Origin: CAVQLX01 sp963811605
GTDB lineage: Bacteria; Desulfobacterota; Binatia; DP-6
Length of the DNA stretch: 64,000 nt
Assembly: GCA_963811605.1 (NCBI GenBank)
Contig: CAWESA010000010.1
Location: forward strand, 930,001 to 994,000
Direction: 5' to 3'
Shown: one piece after another, positions 17,391 through 25,358 of the stretch
How the letters are laid out: each line of letters opens with the position of its first letter
Position numbering within the stretch: position 1 is the first letter of the stretch
The notes under the pieces: generated by a model
Databases searched by the model: none
Told to the model about the DNA's origin: nothing
What the model saw: the letters and a program-made list of their open reading frames with translations, nothing else
Program-made: the position numbers and the translations under genes

Positions 17391-19151
17391 CTACGATCCG
17401 AGGAGGGCCACCGGAATCGGGACGATCTTGGCGCGGACGTACTCGCCCAGGCTCTTGGCCTGCGGGTCGCTGCGCAGCGACGCGGCCACGCCGTCGCCGA
17501 GAAGACCCTTCAGCACGAAGTTGACGGCGAGCAGGTTCGGCAGATCGTGGCGCTCGACCTCGAGCGCACGGCTCTCGGGCAGCAGGGCCCGGAAGCGCTC
17601 GAGCGTGAGAAAGCTGGTGAGCCAGGCGTAGGCCTCCGGCGTCCGTACCCAGAGGCCGACATTCGCATTGCCGCCCTTGTCCCCGGATCGAGCGCCGCAG
17701 ATGGTTCCCAGTGGTGCCGCGCGCGTGGCACCACCCGGCGTGGCAGCGACGGCGGCGATCGGCGGCGCGACCCGCTCCGGCCACGATGGCACCACGACGG
17801 GCGCGATCGCGATCGCGGTCTCACCGATGACCACGCGCTGCTCGACGTCGGCCGACGGCACCAGCGCAGGCCAGTAGACGCCGACCTGCGACTCGCTCGA
17901 CGGCACATGGGTCATGAAGAATCCCGGGTAGCTCGCGAGCGCCATCTCGACCACCTTGTTCGACCACGCCCGGCCGATCTTCTGCGGATCGGGATCCTTG
18001 ACGCTGATGACGAGATAGGCGAACGCATCGTCGTTGACGGCGGGATCCGGACGGTCGGCGCGTCGCAACGTGACCTGCGACTCCGCGAACTGCTCGCGAC
18101 CACCGACCAGCTTCCACAGCGTCTCCTCGGCGAGCTGCGCCTTGGCTTCGATGTCGAGGCCGGTGAGCACGAACGTCATCGAGTTCTTGTAGCCGCCGAA
18201 GTGGTTGATGCAGACCTTGGTGGTGGGCGGCGGCGGCTCGCCGCGCACGCCCGTGACCAGGACGCGGTCGGCGCCCTGCTGCTCGAGGTGGATGGTGTCG
18301 AAGCGCGCGGTGACGTCGGGATTCGGATACTCGGCGCCGGCGATCTCGTAGAGGAGCTGCGCCGTCACGGTGCCGACGCTGACCATGCCTCCGGTGCCGG
18401 GGTGCTTGGTCACGACGAAGGAGCCGTCGGCATGCATCTCGGCGATCGGGAATCCCGGGTACTCGAGACCCGGCACCTCGTGGAAGAAGCTGTAGTTGCC
18501 ACCGGTGCACTGGGCGCCGCACTCGATCACGTGACCGGCCACGACGCCCGCGGCCAGACGGTCCCAGTCGTCGCGGGCCCAGCCGAACTTCCACGCCGCC
18601 GGGCCGAGCGTCAGGGCGGCATCGGTGACGCGCGGGCAGATGACCAGATCGGCGCCGCGCTCGAGCGCGGCCGCGATGCCCCAGCCGCCGAGGTAGGCGT
18701 TGGCGCTCAGCACCGGCTCGCGCAACGTGCTCAGGGGCACTCCCCGGTCGAGGTGCGTGAAGGGCTCGCCGCGCTCCTGGAGGGCGGCGAGCTTCGGCAT
18801 CAGATCGTCGCCGTCGATGTAGGCGACGAGCGCACGCACGCCGAGACGCTCGTAGAGAGCCCGGGCGGCACGGGCACACCCGGCCGGATTCAGCCCGCCC
18901 GCGTTGACGACGATCCGGATACCGCGGTCCCGGCACGCGACCGCGACGTCCTCGAGCTGGCGCAGGAAGGTGCGCGCGTAGCCGAGATCGGGATCACGCA
19001 GCCGATCCTTCAGGAGGATCATCAGCGTGAGCTCGGCGAGGTAGTCGCCGGTGAGGACGTCGATCGGTCCGCCCTCGACCATCTCGCGCGCAGCGCTCAG
19101 CCGGTCGCCGTAGAAGCCGCTGCAATTCGCGATGCGGAGGACCTCTCCCAT
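17391..19151 (-). CDS. AtuA-family protein (acyclic terpene utilization, DUF1446)
   Basis: This protein of about 586 aa has two parts. The N-terminal AtuA/DUF1446 domain contains RIANCSGFYGDRLSAA, GDYLAELTLMIL, VNAGGLNPAG and VICPRVTDAALTLGP. The C-terminal domain of about 100 aa carries SGDKGGNANVGLWVR. AtuA is needed for citronellol/geraniol growth in Pseudomonas, but its reaction is unknown. It is the last gene of a minus-strand operon after a biotin-carboxylase subunit and an enoyl-CoA hydratase, matching atu/liu gene content. I prefer the ATG at 19151; GTG at 19178 would add nine residues. The substrate is not known. Confidence 0.82.
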   Translation of the reverse strand: MGEVLRIANCSGFYGDRLSAAREMVEGGPIDVLTGDYLAELTLMILLKDRLRDPDLGYARTFLRQLEDVAVACRDRGIRIVVNAGGLNPAGCARAARALYERLGVRALVAYIDGDDLMPKLAALQERGEPFTHLDRGVPLSTLREPVLSANAYLGGWGIAAALERGADLVICPRVTDAALTLGPAAWKFGWARDDWDRLAAGVVAGHVIECGAQCTGGNYSFFHEVPGLEYPGFPIAEMHADGSFVVTKHPGTGGMVSVGTVTAQLLYEIAGAEYPNPDVTARFDTIHLEQQGADRVLVTGVRGEPPPPTTKVCINHFGGYKNSMTFVLTGLDIEAKAQLAEETLWKLVGGREQFAESQVTLRRADRPDPAVNDDAFAYLVISVKDPDPQKIGRAWSNKVVEMALASYPGFFMTHVPSSESQVGVYWPALVPSADVEQRVVIGETAIAIAPVVVPSWPERVAPPIAAVAATPGGATRAAPLGTICGARSGDKGGNANVGLWVRTPEAYAWLTSFLTLERFRALLPESRALEVERHDLPNLLAVNFVLKGLLGDGVAASLRSDPQAKSLGEYVRAKIVPIPVALLGS

Positions 19152-19187
19152 GCCACGCGTCGTCTTACGCGGCGTCACGCCGACGGG

Positions 19188-19961
19188 TCAACCAACCCAG
19201 CTCGGCTTCCGCTTCTGCGCGAACGCCGCCATCCCCTCGGCCGCCTCCGCGGAGGCGAACAGCTCGGCGATCTTGGCCTCGGCGTAGCGGAAGGCCTCGT
19301 CCATCGGCAGCCGCGCCACCGTGCGCACGAGGCGTTTCGCCTCGGCGATCGCCGTCGGACCACCCTGGGCGATGGCGTCGATCTCCTCCTCGACCGCGGC
19401 CGTGAGCCCGTCGGCGGGGACGACGCGATGGACGATGCCGAGTGCCAGCGCCTCGCGCGCGTCGAAGCGCCGTCCCGTGAGGAAGAGCCGCATGGTCTGG
19501 TGGACACCGAGCTTCGGCACCACGACGACGGAGATCATGGCCGGGATGACACCCACCCGCACCTCGCTGAAGCTGAATGTCGCGCCGTCGACGGCGATCG
19601 AGACGTCGCCGGCGGCCACCAGCCCGACGCCGCCGCCGAACGCGTGCCCGTTGGCCGCGACGATGACCGGCTTGGGGCCGTCCCACATCTGCTTCAGGAC
19701 CTCGACGAACGGGTTGTGCTTCCCCGCACCAGGCGCCACCGCGGCGCCACCGCCCTTCAGATCGGCACCGGCGCAGAACGCCGGGCCGCTACCGGTCAAG
19801 ACGATCGCGCGCACCGCCGGATCGGTGAGCCCGCGCGTGAACGCCGCGCCCAGCGCCTCGATCATGGCTGCCGACAGCGCGTTGCGCGTCGCGGGCGATG
19901 CGAGGGTGATCCACGCGGCGCGACCGCGGACGTCGTAGGCGACCGGCTCGGGCGCGGACAT
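19188..19961 (-). CDS. Enoyl-CoA hydratase/isomerase family protein
   Basis: This crotonase-fold enzyme of 257 aa has the oxyanion-hole segments GSGPAFCAGADLKGG and ANGHAFGGGVGLVAAGD, followed by FSEVRVGVIPAM, which carries one of the catalytic glutamate positions. It sits between a biotin-dependent carboxylase alpha subunit (TGATG overlap with its stop) and an AtuA-like gene. It could therefore act as the methylglutaconyl- or isohexenylglutaconyl-CoA hydratase of the pathway (LiuC/AtuE role). The precise substrate is inferred from the neighbours only. Confidence 0.88.
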   Translation of the reverse strand: MSAPEPVAYDVRGRAAWITLASPATRNALSAAMIEALGAAFTRGLTDPAVRAIVLTGSGPAFCAGADLKGGGAAVAPGAGKHNPFVEVLKQMWDGPKPVIVAANGHAFGGGVGLVAAGDVSIAVDGATFSFSEVRVGVIPAMISVVVVPKLGVHQTMRLFLTGRRFDAREALALGIVHRVVPADGLTAAVEEEIDAIAQGGPTAIAEAKRLVRTVARLPMDEAFRYAEAKIAELFASAEAAEGMAAFAQKRKPSWVG

Positions 19962-21952
19962 CAGGCGTCCTCGTCGGTGGCCACGACGACCAGGACGGCG
20001 TCCGGGTCGACCATCTGACCCACCTCGACGCGCAGCTCGCGCACCACCCCGTCGGCCTGCGCCGTCATCTCGTGCTCCATCTTCATCGCCTCCAGGACCA
20101 GCAGGACCTGGCCCTTCTTCACGCGATCGCCGGCCTTCACGTGCACCGCACGCACCACCCCGGTCATGGGCGCCGTGCAGCCGCCGCTGACCTCGGCGCG
20201 GTGCGCGAGCGGCAGGCGCGGCAACTCGAGCAGCTCGGTGGTCCCGAGCAGCGAGTGGACCACCACCTTCTCGCCCGCGGTCACCACCCCGTAGCGGCGG
20301 CGCGTGCCGTCGATCTCGAGGGCCAGGTCGGACGGCGAGCCGCCACGGATGACCGCGCTCGAGCTCGTCCCGGCGGCGTCGATCGCGAACCCGCCGCCGG
20401 GCTCGGCCAGGTACGCGACCTCCAGCGTCTCGGACCCGATCCGGAATTGCACGCGCTGCGGCCGCCAGCGGTTGTTGCGCCAGCCAGACGGGATGCTCGC
20501 CGGCACCGGGCCGCCCGCCCGGCGCCTCGTCTCGTGGCCGGACAGCGCGGCCGCGATGGCGTGCGTGCGCTCGACGCCGGCGTCGCGGGTCGCCACGCGT
20601 GCCTTCGGCGGCAGGTGACGCTCGATGAAGTGGGTGTCGAGCTCGCCCGCGCCGAACGCCGGGTGACGCAGCACGGCCAGCAGCAGTCCGCGGTTGGTGG
20701 TCACCCCCGCCACGCCGAGTCGGTCCAGCGCCTCGATCAGCCGGGCGATGGACTCGTCGCGCGTGGCGCCGTGGGCGATCACCTTGGCGAGCATCGGGTC
20801 GTAGTGGATGCCGATCTCGCTCCCGCCCGCGACGCCCGAGTCCCAGCGCACACCTGGCAGGCAGGCTTCCTCCCACAGCAGGATGGTGCCGGTCGAGGGT
20901 AGGAAGTTGCGCGCCGGATCCTCGGCGTAGAGCCGCGCCTCGATCGCGTGGCCGTCCAGCCGCAGGTCGTCCTGCGCGAACGGCAGCGGCCGGCCCTCGG
21001 CCACCTCGATCTGCAGCCGTACGAGGTCGAGGCCGGTCACCATCTCCGTCACCGGGTGCTCGACCTGGAGTCGCGTGTTCACCTCGAGGAAGTAGAACGC
21101 GCCATCCGGACCGAGGACGAACTCGACGGTGCCCGCGCCGACGTAGCCGATCGCCTTCGCGGCCGCCACCGCCGCGTCGCCCATGCGCGCGCGGAGCGCC
21201 GGATCCACGGCCGGCGACGGCGCCTCCTCGAGCACCTTCTGGTAGCGGCGCTGGATCGAGCACTCGCGCTCGAACAGGTGCACGGCGTGTCCCCGGGTAT
21301 CGGCGAAGATCTGCAGCTCCACGTGGCGCGGGCGCTCGACGTAGCGCTCGACGAGCAGGGTGTCGTCGCCGAACGCCCCGCGCGCCTCGCGGCGCGCGGC
21401 GGCGAGCGCCGCGGGCAGCCCCCCGGCGTCCGGCACGACCCGCATGCCCTTGCCGCCCCCGCCCGCCGATGCCTTCACCAGCAGCGGGAACCCGATCGTC
21501 GCCGCCTCGCGGGCGAGCGCGGCATCGTCGAGCCCCGCGCCGGACACGCCCGGAACGACCGGCACACCCGCCGCCGCCATGATCCGCTTCGCCTCGATCT
21601 TGCTGCCCATGGCGCGGATCGCCGCCGCAGGCGGCCCGATGAAGGTGAGGCCGGCCGCGGCGCAGCGCTCGGCGAACCCGGCGTTCTCGGAGAGAAAGCC
21701 GTACCCGGGATGCACGGCGTCGGCGCCGGTGGCGCGGGCGGCGTCGAGCAGGCGGTCGATCGCCAGGTAAGAGTCGCGGCTCGGCGCCGGCCCGAGCCGG
21801 ACCGCCTCGTCGGCCTCGTCGACGTGCGGTGCGCGGGCATCCGCATCGGAGTAGACCGCGACGCCCGCCATCCCCATGGCCCGTACGGTGCGCAGCACGC
21901 GGCGCGCGATCTCCCCGCGGTTGGCGACCAGGACCTTGCGGATGCGAGGCAC
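19961..21952 (-). CDS. Acyl-CoA carboxylase alpha subunit (biotin carboxylase + BCCP)
   Basis: This 663-aa protein carries a complete biotin carboxylase (VLVANRGEIARRVLRT, GYGFLSENAGFAERC, the ATP-grasp loop KASAGGGGKGMRVV, LQVEHPVTEM) and a C-terminal biotinyl domain with LEAMKMEHEM. It has the layout of 3-methylcrotonyl-, geranyl- or propionyl-CoA carboxylase alpha subunits. The enoyl-CoA hydratase and AtuA neighbours favour methylcrotonyl or geranyl substrates. No beta subunit is adjacent; a carboxyltransferase gene lies about 19 kb away at 40866. It is first in a three-gene operon, divergent from a sulfotransferase. Confidence 0.92.
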   Translation of the reverse strand: MPRIRKVLVANRGEIARRVLRTVRAMGMAGVAVYSDADARAPHVDEADEAVRLGPAPSRDSYLAIDRLLDAARATGADAVHPGYGFLSENAGFAERCAAAGLTFIGPPAAAIRAMGSKIEAKRIMAAAGVPVVPGVSGAGLDDAALAREAATIGFPLLVKASAGGGGKGMRVVPDAGGLPAALAAARREARGAFGDDTLLVERYVERPRHVELQIFADTRGHAVHLFERECSIQRRYQKVLEEAPSPAVDPALRARMGDAAVAAAKAIGYVGAGTVEFVLGPDGAFYFLEVNTRLQVEHPVTEMVTGLDLVRLQIEVAEGRPLPFAQDDLRLDGHAIEARLYAEDPARNFLPSTGTILLWEEACLPGVRWDSGVAGGSEIGIHYDPMLAKVIAHGATRDESIARLIEALDRLGVAGVTTNRGLLLAVLRHPAFGAGELDTHFIERHLPPKARVATRDAGVERTHAIAAALSGHETRRRAGGPVPASIPSGWRNNRWRPQRVQFRIGSETLEVAYLAEPGGGFAIDAAGTSSSAVIRGGSPSDLALEIDGTRRRYGVVTAGEKVVVHSLLGTTELLELPRLPLAHRAEVSGGCTAPMTGVVRAVHVKAGDRVKKGQVLLVLEAMKMEHEMTAQADGVVRELRVEVGQMVDPDAVLVVVATDEDA

Positions 21953-22038
21953 GGGGGCCTCCTTTACGGGACTCGGGGCCGGACTTGAAGAGGTGAACGG
22001 CTGGCAGGCCGGGCGGGGGCTTGCTACCAGATCGGGGC

Positions 22039-23025
22039 GTGACCCGGGCAGCCCCCCCGTTCTTCGTCGTCGGCAATCCGCGCTCCGGAACCAAGATGCT
22101 CCGGGAGCTGCTCAACCGCAGCCCGGACGTCTGGATCTCCGCCGTCGAATCGCATTTCATCCCGCGCTTCACGCGTGACCTCGCGCGCTACGGCGACCTC
22201 GGCGAGCGGTCGAACTTCGATCGCCTGGCGGCGGCGCTCCGCGGCACGCGGGCGTTCTGGCACTGGACCCGGCGAGGCGTGGAGATCGACTCCGATCGCT
22301 GGTGGGCCCTCTGCCGCACCCGCGACTGGGCCGGCGTGCTCGAAGCGCTCTTCCACTGCGTCCACGAGCGGGAGATCCCGGAGCCGCCGCGCCCGTGGGC
22401 GGACATCCTCTGGGGCGACAAGACGCCCGCCTACATGGGGGAGATCCCCGCGCTGGCCCGGCTGTACCCGGATGCGCGCTTCGTGCACCTGGTGCGCGAT
22501 CCGCGCGATTGCGTGCTCTCGACGCAGGAGGCCTGGGGCAACTCGCCGATCCGCACCGCGCAGGAGTGGGCGGACCGCGTACGCGCCTGTCGCGCGGCCG
22601 GCGCTGCGCTCGGCCCTACCCGCTTTCTCGAGCTGCGCTACGAGGACCTGGTGACGGACGTCCGCGGGCGTCTCGCCGGCGTCTTCGATTTCCTCGGCGT
22701 GCCGACGCCCGCGGACGCCGGTCGGTTCCTGCGCATCCCGGAGAATCTCGGCTCGGCCCGCGGGGCCGGCGAGGTCATGACGGGCAACCGTCAGAAGTGG
22801 AAGCAGCGGATGTCGCCGGCGCTGCGACATCGCGTCGAGGGCGTGACGGGCGATCTGCTCGATGCCTATGGCTACGAGCGCGAGCATCCGGATCAGCCCA
22901 TCCGCCGGGTGCCGCCGCTGCGGCTGATGGCATACCGGCTGGCGGACGCGTGGCGGCAGCTGCAGTTCCGACGCAAGGAGCAGGGCGGCTGGGTGCGGGG
23001 GCTCCGCTTCCTGCTCGCGCGGTGA
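22039..23025 (+). CDS. Sulfotransferase family protein
   Basis: This 328-aa protein transfers sulfate from PAPS to an unknown acceptor. The 5'-phosphosulfate loop is VVGNPRSGTKMLRELLN near the N-terminus. The 3'-phosphate motif is FVHLVRDPRDCVLSTQEAW, and LELRYEDLVTDVRGRLAGVF is typical of bacterial sulfotransferases (Sulfotransfer_3 type). I start it at GTG 22039. No sulfate-activation genes are in the window. It could modify a lipid, glycan or secondary metabolite. Confidence 0.88.
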   Translation: MTRAAPPFFVVGNPRSGTKMLRELLNRSPDVWISAVESHFIPRFTRDLARYGDLGERSNFDRLAAALRGTRAFWHWTRRGVEIDSDRWWALCRTRDWAGVLEALFHCVHEREIPEPPRPWADILWGDKTPAYMGEIPALARLYPDARFVHLVRDPRDCVLSTQEAWGNSPIRTAQEWADRVRACRAAGAALGPTRFLELRYEDLVTDVRGRLAGVFDFLGVPTPADAGRFLRIPENLGSARGAGEVMTGNRQKWKQRMSPALRHRVEGVTGDLLDAYGYEREHPDQPIRRVPPLRLMAYRLADAWRQLQFRRKEQGGWVRGLRFLLAR

Positions 23026-23126
23026 GCGGCGCCGCCCCGTCCCGGTGCCTGTCAGCGAGTCGAGGGCGTTGTCGAGCGCGAGGTTCGTTGCCAAGCTGCG
23101 ATCATGGCCAGGCGCGGGACGACGCG

Positions 23127-23828
23127 ATGTCCGAACCGCTGACACGGAAGCTCGCCAGCATCGAAGCCGCCCTCGACCAGGGTGTCTACCGCCCCGGTCC
23201 CTGGGCCGCCTTCCTGCGCGATGCCGAGTCGCGTTCCGCCGCGGAACGAGCGACGCTCTCGGGCGACGTCAGCCGCGTGAGCGACAAGGTCCATCTGCGG
23301 CACTCGCGCCGGACCCTGTCCTTCGGCACTGCCATCGGCGTCGAGCTCGCTGCGACCGCCGTGGGTATCGCCTTGCTCGTCGCTGGCCTTGCGAGAACCT
23401 CGACCATTCCGGTGCTGGTCGCCGCCGTCGTGCTGACGACGACGCTGCAACCTCTGATCAAGGTGTCCGTGGGCAGCGCGCTGGGCATCCGCTACTCCTA
23501 CGCGTATCTCCGCGGCATCGAGCCGCGCTTCAAGATGCGCTACGGCACGTATCTCGCGGCGCCGCGGTGGAGGCGCATCGTCCTTCACCTCTCGGGTACG
23601 GTCGGCTCGGTGCTGGCCCTGTGGCTCGTGCGGCGATTGGCGCTGCCGGAGCTGCCGGGAACGGCGGCGGTCTGTGGCGTGGCCCTGTGGATCGTCGCCG
23701 GCGTGAACGTCGTCGCCTTCCTCGCTGGCCTCGCCGGGGTGCCCCGTCTCGGCCCGGTCGGACCGACCGGCAGCACCAGCGGCGGCGCCGCGGCGCTCGA
23801 GCTCCGCGAGGGGCTGCGCTCGAGGTGA
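23127..23828 (+). CDS. Hypothetical membrane protein, about four TM segments
   Basis: I do not recognise this family. The 233-aa product has a soluble, charged N-terminal part (residues about 1-65). It then has hydrophobic segments around 70-90 and 95-112 and a second pair around 150-170 and 175-200, followed by a Gly/Ser-rich tail. The stretch between the pairs (YAYLRGIEPRFKMRYGTYL) is basic and probably cytoplasmic. It stands alone downstream of the sulfotransferase, about 100 nt away, with no clear promoter. Confidence 0.6.
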   Translation: MSEPLTRKLASIEAALDQGVYRPGPWAAFLRDAESRSAAERATLSGDVSRVSDKVHLRHSRRTLSFGTAIGVELAATAVGIALLVAGLARTSTIPVLVAAVVLTTTLQPLIKVSVGSALGIRYSYAYLRGIEPRFKMRYGTYLAAPRWRRIVLHLSGTVGSVLALWLVRRLALPELPGTAAVCGVALWIVAGVNVVAFLAGLAGVPRLGPVGPTGSTSGGAAALELREGLRSR

Positions 23829-23925
23829 GCGTTCGAGCCTGTCGCCGGCACCGCGACTCGAGGCGGCTCGAAGGTGGCCTCCCGATGGTCTCGGCGTCGC
23901 CGCGAGGCGGGTGTTCTCGACGCGC

Positions 23926-24354
23926 TCAGTCCGGAATGCGAGCGAACTGCACCACCTTCCACCTTTCCCCGGTTCGCGCGACCGTCACGAGCCAGCGCTG
24001 CTCGCTCGTCTCGGCGTCCGGTACCGCGACACGAACGACGTAGACGAGGTGGACCGCTGCATCGCTCCCCGGCTCCTGGCGGAGAAGCCGGTAGTGGATG
24101 GTCGGCACCCGGGTCGCGGCGTCGATCGGCTGGCCGGCGGTGAGCCGTCTCTCCTCCTCGATGCGCTCGTGCGCCTGGCTCGCACTCGCCTCCAGCGCAG
24201 CGCCCAGGTCGAGGCGGAAGTAGGCATCGAGGAAGTGTTCGGCGGCGCCACGCGCCGTCGCGGGATCGGGCCCACAGGAGCAGAGGGCGAGCGTCAGCGC
24301 GAGCAGCGTGGCGGCCGCTTCCGCGGCGAGACTCGCGATGCCAGCTCGTGCCAT
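23926..24354 (-). CDS. Putative small lipoprotein, unknown function
   Basis: This is a 142-aa predicted exported protein. The N-terminal signal ends LLALTLALCSCGPD, in which LCSC can act as a lipobox. The mature domain (GAAEHFLDAYFRLDLGAAL, then VHLVYVVRVAV and WLVTVARTGERWKVVQF) has the look of a SnoaL/NTF2-like or DUF4878 fold, seen in many bacterial lipoproteins. The start at 24354 is chosen because it places the signal peptide at the N-terminus. It diverges from the ferritin-like gene. Confidence 0.6.
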   Translation of the reverse strand: MARAGIASLAAEAAATLLALTLALCSCGPDPATARGAAEHFLDAYFRLDLGAALEASASQAHERIEEERRLTAGQPIDAATRVPTIHYRLLRQEPGSDAAVHLVYVVRVAVPDAETSEQRWLVTVARTGERWKVVQFARIPD

Positions 24355-24561
24355 CCGGCCTGCCGACGACGGTCGCCCGCGACGTCGGGCCCGCCGCCGT
24401 GCGATTCGTCTCCGTCCCCGGCCCCCATATCCGCCGTGAATGGTGCTCGTCCACGGCGGGTGCGGCCCCGTACCCCCCAGCCTCGTCCGTCGGATCGGCC
24501 CTGCGAGGAGGGCGCCGGCGGCGGCGTCAACTTCACCGTGCAATCTCGTCTCCATACGCCA

Positions 24562-24590
24562 TTGCCAGATAGGCTGTGAGTTGTGCTATG
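24562..24590 (+). promoter_or_regulatory. Candidate sigma70-type promoter for the ferritin-like/carbamoyltransferase cassette
   Basis: TTGCCA (24562-24567) and GCTATG (24585-24590) are separated by 17 bp and lie about 33 bp before the ferritin-like gene. The rest of the 268-bp stretch from 24355 to 24622 shows no gene or repeat. The -10 match is weak. Confidence 0.3.
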
Positions 24591-24622
24591 CCACGGCCTG
24601 CCTGCAGATCAGGTGACGCCAC

Positions 24623-25339
24623 ATGCGAGCGATCCTCGCGAGAGCCACCAATCCCATCGTCTGGAGAATCCCTGGCCACGGGGCGAGGAAATACTTCGGC
24701 TTTGCCCTGGCCGAACAGGGCAGCATGATCGACCTCGCGGCCGCCGCACGGCTGACACCCAGCGCCGAGCGACGGGCAGCGTACGTCCGTCACCTCCTCG
24801 ACGAGGCGCGGCACGCACGGATCTTCACGCTCAAGTCGGCCGAGCTGTGCGCCGCGGAAGGACGTGCCTCGCCCGGATCGCCACGGGCCGATACCGAGGA
24901 TCTGTTCGCCAACCTCGGCGAGGTCCGCTTTCTCGCCTTCGTGCATCGCGGGGAGACGAAGGGCTGTCAGCAGTTCACCGAGTACCGCGACTGGTTCGCG
25001 CGCCGCGGCGACCAGAAGACGTCCGCCATGTTCGAGGCGATCCTCAAAGACGAGCGCCGGCACATGAGCTACACGCGAGACCTCCTCGTCGACATGACCG
25101 GAAGCGAGCGTGCCGCAGGGAGGGAGCTCCGCAGGGCGACGCTGTGGGAGATGTGGCGAAGCTGGAGACGGGCCGGCAGGGCGGTGGCCGAACGGCTCTA
25201 TGTCGTGCTCATGCTGGCCTTCTCCGTCTTGCTCGCCCCCTTCGCCCTCGTCGTGCGGCTCACGCGACCGGCGAGGACGGGTTGGGTGCCGATCACGCCT
25301 CGAGCGCTCCGCACGCCCTTCGGGCGCGTGCGACGCTGA
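24623..25339 (+). CDS. Membrane-anchored ferritin-like (diiron) protein
   Basis: This 238-aa protein has a four-helix ferritin-like domain followed by one C-terminal membrane helix (about 191-213). The diiron pattern can be read as Glu31 (LAEQGSM), Glu61/His64 (DEARHARIF), Glu111 (HRGETKG) and Glu144/His147 (DERRHMSY), the arrangement of carboxylate-bridged diiron oxidases. It lies 20 nt upstream of a carbamoyltransferase gene and heads a tight cassette ending in an SGNH hydrolase. The cassette suggests it modifies the same substrate by oxygenation or desaturation. The substrate is unknown. Confidence 0.78.
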   Translation: MRAILARATNPIVWRIPGHGARKYFGFALAEQGSMIDLAAAARLTPSAERRAAYVRHLLDEARHARIFTLKSAELCAAEGRASPGSPRADTEDLFANLGEVRFLAFVHRGETKGCQQFTEYRDWFARRGDQKTSAMFEAILKDERRHMSYTRDLLVDMTGSERAAGRELRRATLWEMWRSWRRAGRAVAERLYVVLMLAFSVLLAPFALVVRLTRPARTGWVPITPRALRTPFGRVRR

Positions 25340-25358
25340 GCCCGTCGAGCATTCGCGT

